In this document: in pieces, positions 46,515 to 56,600 of the stretch
Layout of the letters: each line of letters starts with the position of its first letter
How positions within the stretch are numbered: position 1 is the first letter of the stretch
From: Sorex araneus
Taxonomy: Eukaryota; Chordata; Mammalia; Eulipotyphla; Soricidae
NCBI RefSeq assembly: GCF_027595985.1
Contig: NC_073302.1
Span: forward strand, 404,796,503-404,860,502
Direction: 5' to 3'
DNA length: 64,000 nt
Program-made: the position numbers and the translations under genes
Notes under the pieces: generated by a model
Told to the model about the DNA's origin: nothing
The model's database searches: none
The model's input: the letters and a program-made list of their open reading frames with translations, nothing else

Positions 46515-46711
46515 TCCTCCTTCTTAAAAAGCCAGCCAGCTTGAGGCAGGCACTCCGCTACCATGGAAGAGAAGAAAGCATTTCCTTTACAAAGAACAGC
46601 TGGGGGTCATGTCGAGGTTCCACACCCTGCCGAGTGCAGAGAGTGGCATGCAAACACTTCGACAAAGGCCCCAGCGAGAGCAGGAAGTATTTTTTATGGA
46701 AAGAGAAATAC
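45786..46711 (-). other. ATXN7L1: Short ATXN7L1 intron containing a CpG-rich block
   Basis: GTATTT donor and CTTCTCCTTAG acceptor, 926 bp. No SINE is visible. Its centre is CpG-rich with a GCC repeat, described separately. Confidence 0.85.
45950..46400. promoter_or_regulatory. CpG-rich block with GCC repeat, candidate internal promoter
   Basis: This block is dense in CpG (for example GGCGCGCGCGCGGAGGGCGC near 46092, and GCGCCGGTCCGATG near 46244). It includes eight to nine CCG units at 46339-46364. CpG density is far above the rest of the window. It lies just upstream, in transcript direction, of the exon at 45785. An open minus frame starting at 46383 includes a poly-Gly run from the repeat, but it does not resemble a known protein. 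A plus-strand TATAAATA lies at 46425-46432. Promoter activity is inferred. Confidence 0.5.
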
Positions 46712-46794
46712 CTTGCAGGTGAGGGATCTTGTGCAAGGTTTCTTTGTCTCGGGATCCAATACTCCACAGTGTTTATTTGGGTCAAATTCTCTCT
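46712..46794 (-). CDS. ATXN7L1: ATXN7L1 exon, first half of the SCA7 zinc-binding motif
   Basis: This 83-bp exon has two leading bases (AG) that complete Glu and then 27 codons, REFDPNKHCGVLDPETKKPC followed by TRSLTCK. The acceptor is TTAACCCAG and the donor is AAG|GTATTT. It carries three of the four ligands of the atypical SCA7 zinc finger: Cys-x10-Cys-x5-Cys. The final x2-His lies in the next exon. In ataxin-7 the SCA7 domain has been linked to nucleosome binding within SAGA. All three cysteines are present and the frame is open, so the domain appears intact. The exon is too short to appear as an open reading frame of its own and was found by searching for the motif. Confidence 0.94.
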
Positions 46795-47830
46795 CTGGGT
46801 TAAGAAACAAACAAAAAATATAAGAAAAAAGGAGACTAAATAGGAGTTGGCATTAAGACTACATTCAAAAAAATGCACATTGGCACCAACAAGTGAGATA
46901 TTGTCAGGCAATCTTTTTTTTTTCTTTACTTTTTAAAATTTCCTTCCTTTTTTTTTTTTCCCTTTCAACCAGCCACTTAAAGGCTTCAAGAACCCACTGG
47001 AGTTAAGGTAGGGGTAGGGATGGGGGGGAGGTTCTACTCTGAACCCCAGAACACGGCAGGGGGCCAGCACCAAAGGGAAAGGAGTCCTGCTGCTCTCAGT
47101 CTTGGTTTCACAGGAGAAGGCCTCCCCCCCCCAACCCTGAGTATGTGTCCCCGTGTGGTGCTGTGTGTGGCCCGGGAGCTCTCTCCTGCACTGCCCCCCG
47201 CCCCCACACCCCCAGCACACACCAGCCTTCCTCTACCTGTTGGTGTGACTGCCGCTGAGGCTTTGCAAAATCCTTGGCATGAGGCTTTCTGCACAGCCTC
47301 GATGACCAGAAAAATGGCATTCCAGAATCTTCTGTCAGGGTCACAGCCCAGTGTGTGTACTTGAAGACAGGACCTGCTGCTCCCCATAGGGATGACTCAG
47401 AACTGGCAGGCTGGCCCCACCAGGACAGAGGACAGTCACGGGGGGACCAGGCTCTCCTACACTGCAGCCTGCTGACGGGCCTTTGCAAGACCTGGTCTTT
47501 CATGCTCACTTGGGATGCTTTACCCACCGGGGCTTACAAGAAGCGTTCCCGCTCCCACGAGAGGCTGTAGAGGCATCTCTTCAGGACTTTGCAGGCCTGG
47601 GCCATTCTGGAAGGTCCCTGTGTCCTGCAGAGCAGGAATGATACAGCGCTCCTGGGGATGCAGGGAGACTGGCCGCCGGGGGACACAGGGGCAAGGTGGG
47701 GGCCTATACATTTGGTAGCAAGTTCTTAATGGCTGTGAATGGCCATAAATGATTAAAAAAAAAAGTCACCTAGGCTGAAAGACTAGAACTTGGTGGAGTA
47801 AACTTCAAGCATAATAAGCAAATGTTCTCT

Positions 47831-47836
<6 letters not shown>

Positions 47837-47886
<50 letters not shown>
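47837..47886. repeat. (GA)n microsatellite
   Basis: About 25 GA units. Confidence 0.97.
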
Positions 47887-47889
<3 letters not shown>

Positions 47890-47894
47890 CACTA

Positions 47895-48000
47895 GGGACA
47901 GTTCACAGTGCTTGGGGGACCATATGGTGCCAGGGATGAAATCTGGGGCTCCTTCATGCAAAGCCTGCACTCCGTCCCTTTTGAGCTATCCCCCTGACCC
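47895..48000 (-). mobile_element. Truncated SINE next to a GA repeat
   Basis: CAGTGCTTGGGGGACCATAT to GAGCTATCCCCCTGACCC. The tail half is missing and (GA)n at 47837-47886 lies in its place. Confidence 0.8.
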
Positions 48001-48652
48001 AAATGCATTCCATTTTAAGAAGAAAATTTGAAAGTTGTGGTTGTGGTAATGAAAAATGACAGGCACCTTAAACCATTTTTAAAAGATAGATATCTTGGGT
48101 TGACCATTAAAATGCCTCTGCATGTTCATCCCTTCCCTTGCCATCTTTTGGTCTTTATTATTATTATTATTATTTTAAAGCTTTTTGTTTCAGAACAGAG
48201 AAACACCAGACTTGGACCACCCCCTACAAGCCTCTCCGCCCAGCAGCAAGGCCTGCCCTAGGGTTTCTCCCTGGCTCTGTGCTGCAGAACTATGCTCACA
48301 CCAGTATCTGGAACTCAGCAGGTGGGTTTGCTGGGGTAGGAATTTGTTTCCAAATGTGAAAGTGACAGAAACCAGCAAAACAGAACAACCTCAGGCTGTA
48401 AAAGCTACCCATAGCAACAGAACCCCTCAGATCACTCCAGACGGAGGCTGGAAGCTAAGATTGTATGTTGGTTCTGACGAGGCTACCTTGGTCACTGGAC
48501 ACACAGCCCAGTGTGGCCAGCTGCTTTGTCCAGGGACACTGCCATCTGCCTCTGCAGAGCATAACTGAAATTTCCATTCGGCCAAGAGTTGGGGGTTCCT
48601 GTCCACAGATGCACCAAGATGCCCCCGGTACTACTCTTCTTCCTTGCTAAGG

Positions 48653-48915
48653 GGTGATTAGTACAGAGGGAGGTTTTCAGGGGCCAGAGAGCGGTTAGGA
48701 CATTTGCCTTGCATGTACCCAACCTGGGTTCAATCCCCGGTACCCCATATGGTCCTAGGGTGATTAGTATACAGAGGGAGGTTTTCAGGAAGTGCTTAAC
48801 CCCAGTTCAATCCCCAGCGCCTCCTATGGTCCCCTGAGCCTCACAAGGAGTGATTCCTGAGTGGAGAGCTGGGAGTAATCCCTGAGCACAGCTGGGTGTG
48901 ACCCAAAATCAAACA
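48653..48915 (+). repeat. Tandemly duplicated segment containing a SINE head
   Basis: GGTGATTAGTACAGAGGGAG plus GTTTTCAGG (from 48653) recurs as GGTGATTAGTATACAGAGGG plus AGGTTTTCAGG (from 48759). The first is followed by a SINE head cut off at CATATGGTCCTA. The second is followed by an internally deleted head and the rest of the SINE body to about 48915. Confidence 0.8.
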
Positions 48916-49951
48916 CAACAACAAACAGCCCCTCATGCTGCCAAAGGGGAGATTTTCAGGGTGCAGTACCTAGGTAGTTTGAAAGCTGTGGGCCTGAAGT
49001 ATTTTTAACTCTTTAAAGATTCAGAAGTAACTTTTAAAAAGTTACAGATCAATCCTCCACCTCCAATAGCAAAAAAGTCATAAAAATTATCCACAATTTT
49101 TTAGGGGGCGGGGCGGGATGCCTAACAGTTATGCCCGGTGACAGTGGAACCCGTTTCTCTCTCACAAGCGGCTTTTGCTGCACTTTCTTCCTCTGCTCCG
49201 TGTTAGGCGCATGAGCGAGGAGGTCATGGAGCTTAGACAGCTTTTCTGTGTGTTCCCGAGAAAGCAGAATGGCTGGGGTTTAGTTCTCCAACAAACCCAA
49301 GCCAACAGCATCCCCACAGGAGGGGCACCCGAGGGGGGCAATCAGTGCCTCAAAGACCAGTGAGGTGCCATGACAGGCAACCAAGGAAGGGGGTGAGCCA
49401 GGAGAGATGCACCAGAACGCCTCGCCATCTGCTGGGCCCACCCAAGAGTTCCTGAAGGGGGCGCTCCCATCTCACGATCCGGGAAAGGCCCAGCCCAAGA
49501 GAATCGACAGGAACCAGCTAGGCCAGAGGACTGAGGTTATGTCTTTCCGCAGGGCAGTGCCCAGGGTGAGGGGTGCTGGCGGGGAAAGACTGGCCTAGCT
49601 GCATGCACACTGACTGTTAAAGGGTTGCAGGGTGAGGTGGGGGAGCCAGAGCTGGGGAGTTTCGGGTCCGCCTGCCCACAGCAGCCCCTGGGAAGGCACA
49701 GAGCATCACTCCCTAGAGTGGAGCCATGGGGCGTCCCGGCAGGCAGGCAGGCAGGCAGCTCCCCCCTCTTCCAGCCCAGGAACAAGAGAAGCCGTTCTCC
49801 TCGAGCCCTTTTGGTGGGGTAAATGTCTGCGGGTCAGTGCGACGCTCCCCCTGAGAGATGCGGCAGACCTGCTCCATGCTAAGGACACGTCACTTCCCGC
49901 ACAGCCCCGGTCCACTCGGGAGCCAGACTCTGAAGGACAACAGACACGTAC

Positions 49952-50229
49952 CTGAGAGTCTCCTGTAAGGCTTGTTGTTGTTTTTGGTGCCATTTTGATG
50001 CTTCTTGTCTAGGGAGGCAGAGAGGATTCCTTTGCCGTTTAGGATCTTCTCAGGGGAAGGCGGCACCGGCTTGGACATCAAGACTGGCTTAGTGAGAGGT
50101 GGGGTGGAGACCGCAGAGGTGGAGCAGGAGGTGACCGCAGAGGGGGCTGACGAGTTCATTCTGACATTGGCACCATCTGCCTTCACTAGGTTAGGAATTT
50201 TCTCTAAACTGACTATAGGAACTGGAACG
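49952..50229 (-). CDS. ATXN7L1: ATXN7L1 internal coding exon (most 5' exon in window)
   Basis: This 278-bp exon encodes 92 full codons, beginning VPVPIVSLEKIPNLVKADGA and ending NKPYRRLS. It is preceded by a pyrimidine-rich acceptor (CTCTTTTCCAG) and followed by the donor TCAG|GTACGT. One base is left over at each end: the first C completes a codon from an upstream exon outside the window, and the last G joins AG of the next exon to give Glu. The segment SPEKILNGKG matches the ataxin-7 family, where PSPGQILNGKG occupies the same place just before the SCA7 domain. The rest is a Ser/Thr/Pro-rich linker, probably disordered. Ataxin-7 proteins anchor the deubiquitinase module of the SAGA coactivator in the nucleus. 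The paralogue assignment to ATXN7L1 rather than ATXN7 or ATXN7L2 rests on my memory of the human protein. Confidence 0.93.
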
Positions 50230-50248
50230 CTGGAAAAGAGATGAACAT

Positions 50249-50249
<1 letters not shown>

Positions 50250-50304
<55 letters not shown>

Positions 50305-50320
50305 GTGCACACACACACAG
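50250..50320. repeat. (CA)n microsatellite close to an exon
   Basis: It lies only about 20 bp upstream, in transcript sense, of the acceptor of the exon ending at 50229. In the transcript it reads as (TG/UG)n. Confidence 0.96.
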
Positions 50321-52239
50321 AATTGCCTTCTTGGATACATGTGGTTGGCTGGGAAGCGATTCCCCATTTGTCTTTATGAGCACACTTCCTTATCACTTAT
50401 TTATACTACGCCTAGGAGCGAGCAGCGGGACTCCACTTTTGAAGGGAGGGAGCATCGCGCCTCAGAAAGGACCCGTGGGGAGAGGGACATGGCGGTGTGA
50501 GGCTGGCACAGGGCCAGGGATGGCACCAGCACTGAAGGACCAGCTTGTTCCCACAGAGCCCACGGCACCCCCTTCTTCTCCATCCCTCCGTGGCTGGCCG
50601 TCCCCGAGACAGCCCCTGGGTAGGACAAGGTGCCCGCTGCCAAGTTCAGGGGAGACAAGGTGTGTTTTGTGATGGGGGGAAGAGAGGAGGGTGCCACTGT
50701 GCCACTTGCCGCATCATGCCCCCCACGCCTCCCTGTGGCTGGCTGGGCCTCCTCCGTAGGGTACTGGGCCTGACATCTGCTTAGCTTGGGGGAGAGCTGA
50801 CGGGTTCACACCGCACGCATGGAGGCACGGCTGCCGGCCAAGCAGGCTCTGCTCTTTGCTGTCAGGGCACTCTCAGATGCTGGGGACAGGCTCACAGGGA
50901 GGGAGCTGCTGCCGCACGTTATCTAATATTCCATTTTAGGCAGATGGTTATGTAAATAGGCAATTCTCAAGGCTGGCAGGTGAGAGGATGAATTTTAAGA
51001 AGACAGAGCACAGGGGTGTCTATTTGCTCTTCAGAACCTGTCGCCTGACCCTGGTCCCAGGATGGATGCGCATTTGAGTTCTGTGTACCTCATGCTGCAG
51101 GATTTTGCATGGGGTGGGGGTGGGGTGGGATGGGGGGCTCTCTTAAGGCCCTCTCTGGAGGCCTTAAGACAGGAGATAAAAAAAAAAGCCTCTCTTTGGT
51201 TTCTGAACGCCAGTCTGCTGCAGCCCCAATCATGTCTGCTGAGAGTGGAGATGACGGCTATTTGAATGGCAAATGATCTGGACGCGGGCTTACACATGCC
51301 TGCAGACAAAGTAGGGCATGGGAGAGTAGCTGGGCTGCACATGTGGCTGGTGGGGTGTTCCCTCCGCTCACATTCATTCATAGATCATTTCTTCCATGAA
51401 TTTGTTCATGAAATTATTTCAGCAGCTCCTCCACCCTTGGCCCTTTGCTGCCTTTGAGATGGGCTTGCTGGTGTGATGTCGAGGTCTTTGTCAGGAGCAG
51501 GGCACTGAGTGAAAGAGCCGGGTACAGTCAGACTTCACCCTAGGATCACATGATTGACGTGATCATGGTGCGATGTGGCTTTCAGTGAGATGCGAGCCAC
51601 TGACGGTGTGCGCAGAGCACCTCGATCCCAGAGCCGTAGCTGATGTGCTGCTATGCTCTGCTTAATGGCAATTCTCACGACACTCATATATCCATATCCA
51701 TGAGGAACAGCACAAGGCAGCCTTAACACATCAGCACACCGCGCTGGGGAGAGAGAGCTCGGAGGGCTAAGCATAGGCTTTGCATGCAGAAGCCCCCTGG
51801 GTCATCCTTGGCACTGCACGGTTCCCTGGAGCACTACTGGGAGTGAGCACCAAGCTTGGAGGAACCCCTGAGTACCGCAGGATGTTGTCCCTACACAAAA
51901 CCAAGACATCAGCACACGGAGAAGTGCTAAAGACATTACCTACTGAACTTAGTATTGCATCCCTGAATTTATCCAAATGAAATGGCTGAGATATGCTAAA
52001 CCCATGGGATAGGAAATTCTAAGCTCATTCCTTCACTCAATTACAAAAAATAAGTTCATAAAACGAGACTGGAGATGTAGTACAGCAGGTAATGTGCTTG
52101 CCTTGTGCTTGTTTGGCCTAGATGACCTGAGTTTGATCCCCGACACCCTGTATGGTCTCCTGGACCTGCCAGGAGTGATCCCTGAGCACAGTCAGTTGTG
52201 GTCCTCAAAGAAACAAAAAAACCAATAAATCATAACACT

Positions 52240-54230
52240 CAGGATCTTGAAGAGACTGATATGCCTCTGTTCAAAATTGCATCATTCACAAGAGCCAAGA
52301 GCAATCCAGGTGTCCAAGTGACAGAGGAAAGGACAGATGTCTCTAATATGCTACTTATGCACAGTGGGATAACAGTCTGCCTCTATAAAGGACATGGGGT
52401 GGGGAGAGGGCCCCAGGGGTTTTGCCTGCAGGAGGCCCAGGTTCAATTCCAGCCACTACCGTTACCTGAATAATGCCAGGCATGGTCCCTGAGTACAGTA
52501 CTGTGTGGGGCAGTAGCCTTTACAAACATCACTGGATATGCCCCTCCCCCCATATAACAAACAAACAAAAAGCCAAAGGAAGGGGCTTGAAAGACAGTCC
52601 AGTGGTCTGAGGCACAAGCCTTTTTTGTGCAGGGACCCAAGTTCAATCGGGGTACTGTATGAACCTCCCCCAGCCCTACTGGGTAAGACCGTGGGGATAT
52701 CCCAGCAACCTGGGCCCGGCTGAGCCCTAGCATTGAACCATCTGGCCTGGGTCGGCTGAGAATCATTATGAGTGGCCCTCGTACCCTCCGAGCACTGTTT
52801 GGGAACCCCCACTTCCCCAGAACAGGGGAGGGAAAGGGATGCCTGGACAGACCTTGAGGACATTATGCTCAGCCAAACAAACAGTCTGTCAGAAAAAGGC
52901 AGAGTGTGCAATTTCCCACAGCCTGCCACTAGAATGCTGCGTCTCCGGGGCTGAGGGGGAGGGGAAACTGTTTCATGGTACGGAACTGGAGTTTCATAAG
53001 ATGAAGAGTTCCAAAGATTGATCGCACAAACATGCAAATGCTGGGCCAGAGATACAGGACAGTGGTAGGGAGCTTGCCTTGCACGCAGCTGGCCCAGGTT
53101 CGATCCCTGGCACCCGAGCACCACCAGGAGTGATTCCTGAGTGCGGAGTCAGAAATAGGCCCTGAGAAAAACAAAAGAACACTTAAAGCTACTGACATAT
53201 ACAGTAAAAGTGACAAAGATGGTAAATTTTGTCTTATTTTTCCACATTAAACTTGCGTGTATGTGTGTGTGTGGGGGGTCAGGGATGGCTCCCAAGGGAT
53301 GCTCAGATACCGTGCCAGTGTTTCTCAGCCAACCGGAGATTCAGTATGAGAGCCTGAGGGTTCGGTGCTGCTCAGGCCCTGCAGGGCTGGTGCTACCAGG
53401 CCATAGGCAGTGTCTGGTGGGGTGTGAGGTGATATTTGCATCTGATGATGCCTGGGAGACCATGTGGGACCAGGGACAGAACTGAGGTGGCCAAATGCAA
53501 AGCATGTTCCTGAACCCCTATGCCATTTCTCTGGCCCCTCAACAGTTTTTAAATGCACAAAGTGAGAGGCCTGGGAAGGAGGAACAGGAGCGATACTACA
53601 GCAGTGGGGGGCATTTGACTTGCATAAGGCCGACCCAGGTACAATTCCCAGCAACCTCTATGGTCTTCCAAGCCTGCCCGCTCAGAGTAATCCCTGAACG
53701 CAGAGTCAGGAGTGAGCTCTGAGCACTGCTAGGTGTGGCTCAAAAATAAGTAAATTAAAAAAAAAAAGAAAGAAAAAGAGGACGTGGAGATAGCTCAACG
53801 GGCTAGGTGTGTGCTTTCTGTGTGGGAACTCAGGGCCTCATCCCTGGGACCCTTGGGCGAGCAACCTCCGAGCATGGAGCTCTGGGGCATTGCAGGGTGG
53901 GTCCCAGAGCAAAACAAACCTAGCCTGAGTACACAGATCACAAAACTCTAAACTACACTTTATATACCTGACTTTAAAAATACATATTAGGAGGGACCAG
54001 AGAGACAGTACAGCAGGTATCGTTTTGGTTTGCACGTGGCAGACTTAGGTTCAATCCATGTCACCCCATATGGTCCCTTGAGCCCACCAGGAGTGATCAC
54101 TGAGTGCAGAGCCAGGAGTATATCCTCCTCCCCCCATGCCATGCACATATACACACACATAACCAAAACCCACAAAACCAAAAATGACTAAAATGGTAAA
54201 TTTTGTCTTATTTTCCCACATTAAACTTGT
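52240..54230 (+). mobile_element. Ancient LINE relic interrupted by SINEs
   Basis: Pieces in order: CATTCACAAGAGCCAAGAGC and AATCCAGGTGTCCAAGTG (52287-52322), GACCTTGAGGACATTATGCT (52851-52870), and ATGGTAAATTTTGTCTTATT (53219 and again near 54193). The order matches the 3' end of old L1-type elements. The last piece is present twice. Confidence 0.55.
53208..53350 (+). repeat. Local duplication, copy 1
   Basis: Contains GGTAAATTTTGTCTTATTTT, GTCAGGGATGGCTCCCAAGG, GATGCTCAGATACC and TTTCTCAGCCAACCGGAG. It matches 54183-54333 with few changes, apart from a variable TG/GGGT-rich patch. Confidence 0.9.
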
Positions 54231-54333
54231 GAATGGGGGTGGGTGGGGGGTGGGTGTCAGGGATGGCTCCCAAGGGATGCTCAGATACCATGCCAGCGTT
54301 TCTCAGCCAACTGGAGGTTCAATATGAGAGGGA
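54183..54333 (+). repeat. Local duplication, copy 2
   Basis: Same landmarks as copy 1 in the same orientation, about 970 bp away. The TG run of copy 1 is replaced by GGGTGGGTGGGGGGTGGGTG. Confidence 0.9.
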
Positions 54334-55307
54334 CCTGGAGCTCTGGCCCTGACAGTGTATAGTAACGGATCAAATCCCTACGGTGTCACCTATGCTATGT
54401 GCTATCCTGGTAACTGGCGTTTGAGCCCAGCAGCTCTGCTGCCTGTGATCCCTGGTGCCACAATGTCTACGAGGACCACAGCCAGGAATGTGTGAGCACC
54501 ACACAAAAAAGGGGGCTGGAGAGACAGTACAGGGGTAAGTGCACTTGCCTTCCACACAGCTGGCTTAGGTATAATCCCCGGCATTACTTGGGCATCACAT
54601 GAGCCCTGACAAGAGTGATCCCTGAATACTGCTGGGTATAGCCCCCCAAAAGGAGGCTAAACAAACAACCCCCCCAAAAAGAGGTATGAACCCCCCAATA
54701 AGCAACACAACTGAAAAGATGTGTGGGTACCACAGGCAGGAAGCGTGATCTTTGACTAGCACATACGTGAACACAGCAATCAAAAAACTGTGTGCCTCAC
54801 CCCAGGGTGTGAGTCCAGGGAACACCACACCCCTGGCTAGTACCACCGCTAAACAGAGCAAAAGTCACAGTTGGGCATGCGTGCACCCTCGGGTCACCCA
54901 ACATCAGCCAAGAGGAAGGGATGGAGGGGGGTATGACAAAAGATACAGGCTGAGGAGTTGGCTGAAAGGGGGGTACGTGCTTTGGCATGCACAAGGTCCC
55001 AAGTTGATCCCCAGCACTGCTAGGGATGTTTCCCCACATACATATTGGGGGCAGGGGAGAAAGCGTCTCCTCAAGGGGAGAAGCACAAACCAAGCATACG
55101 TGAAGCTCTGAACTTGGTCCCGCACTGCGCCTCTTGAGCACCCCAAGGTGAGGGCCTGGTGATGCCCGTGCACCACCAGCCTGAGTAAGATGGAATTTTG
55201 CCGGGAGTGGCCCCTTGGTCCCCAGCACTGCAGGGATGGCCCTTAGTAAAAATACAAAGTGTGTGTATGTGCATAATAGAAGGACCTACCCAGAAATTTC
55301 TTTTTTC

Positions 55308-55491
55308 TTTTTTTTTTTTTTTTGGGTCACACCCAGCAATGTTCAGGGGTGACTCCTGGCGTGACTCCTGGCTCTGCACTCAGGAATTACCCCTGGCGGT
55401 GCTTGGGGGACCATATGGGATGCCAGGGATTGAACCAGGGTTGGCCGCGTGCAAGGCAAATGCCCTACCCGCTGTACTGTCACTCCAGCAC
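55308..55491 (-). mobile_element. Shrew SINE with internal duplication
   Basis: Minus copy in which GTGACTCCTGGC is tandemly repeated. CTACCCAGAAATTTCTT and CTACCCAGCAATTTCTT flank it (one mismatch). Confidence 0.9.
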
Positions 55492-56179
55492 CCTACCCAG
55501 CAATTTCTTACTGATTTATTTCTCACCCTTGTTCTGATCTGCTGGCTTTTATTTCTTTAGAAATAAAATCAATTTTCAAGTGTTGGTGTGAACATAGAGA
55601 TTGAGGGTCATTCGGGAAGGGAAATCAGGACCTAGTCGAGTCCCCACTGCCCAGGCTGGCCCAGACAGGCATGGACAGAGGAAAGGCCGGTAGTGGCCAG
55701 CAAAGTGCTTGCACTCACACTAAGCACTCACGGGTCCCACAGACAGAGACGTTGGGACGGAATAATCTAGAGCAACTGTAGAGACTTAAACATTCCACAG
55801 AGCCCAGGGGTCCTTCCCCGCTCACAGCCCTACCTATATTTCTGCCTAGTCTTTCACGTTCTGTGGCTGCTATGAGTCTGGCCAGGAGGAACTGTGCCAC
55901 CAGATGCCTCTCTCAGAGGATGATGTGTCATCCCAACTGTGTGTCACTGAGCTTGCGTCTAGCCCGTGATTCATCCCTGATCGCCCCGCCCTCCTGTCTC
56001 TGCTCTGTCACTCTGTGCCACCAATGCTCTCAGACCTGTAGTTTCTTGACCTCGGTGCATGGGCAGAATGTGAACACATCTGAGGAAGCACAGTGAGGCT
56101 TAAGGAGGAGCCTCTGGGACATTCTCTTGGATTGGAAGGTGTTGGGGACCCAAACCTAATCAAGAATACTTTTCTTTTT

Positions 56180-56600
56180 GGCCACACCTGGTGGCTCCAC
56201 GCTCAGGCGTCACCCCTGGGAGGACTTAGAGGACCATATGTGATGCCAGAACAGAACTGGGTTTGGCCACATAAGGGAGGAGCCCTAGCACCTATACTAT
56301 CTCCCTGGCCCCCCATCAAGAGTGTTTTGATGGATCCCAAAGACCAGGCAAGTCATCGACCCAAACAAGTCCTGGACCACAGCCTAACAGCAGCAGAAGG
56401 AAGCCTGAGCAGCTTTGAGAGGGAATTTTCTTGTTTGTTTGTTTTGGGGCCACATCATCGGTGTTCAGGGTTTACTCCTGGCTCTGTGCTCAGGGGTCAC
56501 TCCTCATGGGGCTTGGCGGCACCGCATGGGGGACTGGGGATCGAACCTGGGTCAGCTATGTGCATGCATCTGCTGTACTATGGCTCCGGTGGCCCCAGTG
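56180..56600 (-). mobile_element. Two old minus SINEs
   Basis: Copies at about 56180-56315 and 56440-56600, each starting GGGGCCACA-like or GGCCACACCTGG and ending in a CTATCTCCCTGGCCCC or CTATGGCTCCGG end. Confidence 0.8.

Larger units (their letters stand above)
46795..49951 (-). other. ATXN7L1: ATXN7L1 intron
   Basis: GTACGT donor and TTAACCCAG acceptor, 3.2 kb. It contains a GA microsatellite at 47.84 kb with an adjoining truncated SINE, and a duplicated SINE region at 48.65-48.92 kb. 48.95-49.95 kb has no recognisable repeat. Confidence 0.85.
51750..54650 (+). mobile_element. Stack of old plus-oriented SINEs
   Basis: Copies or fragments begin near 51755, 52070, 52400, 52585, 53040, 53590, 53780, 53995 and 54512. 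All run plus, opposite to the host gene. Several are truncated or internally deleted, and interspersed pieces belong to an older LINE relic. Confidence 0.75.

Noticed and set aside
17076..50229. Gene being ATXN7 itself
   Set aside because: The SCA7 and GRGYYVFD blocks differ from ataxin-7 at many positions, and the C-terminal region and NRTGRIRTLP end fit ATXN7L1.
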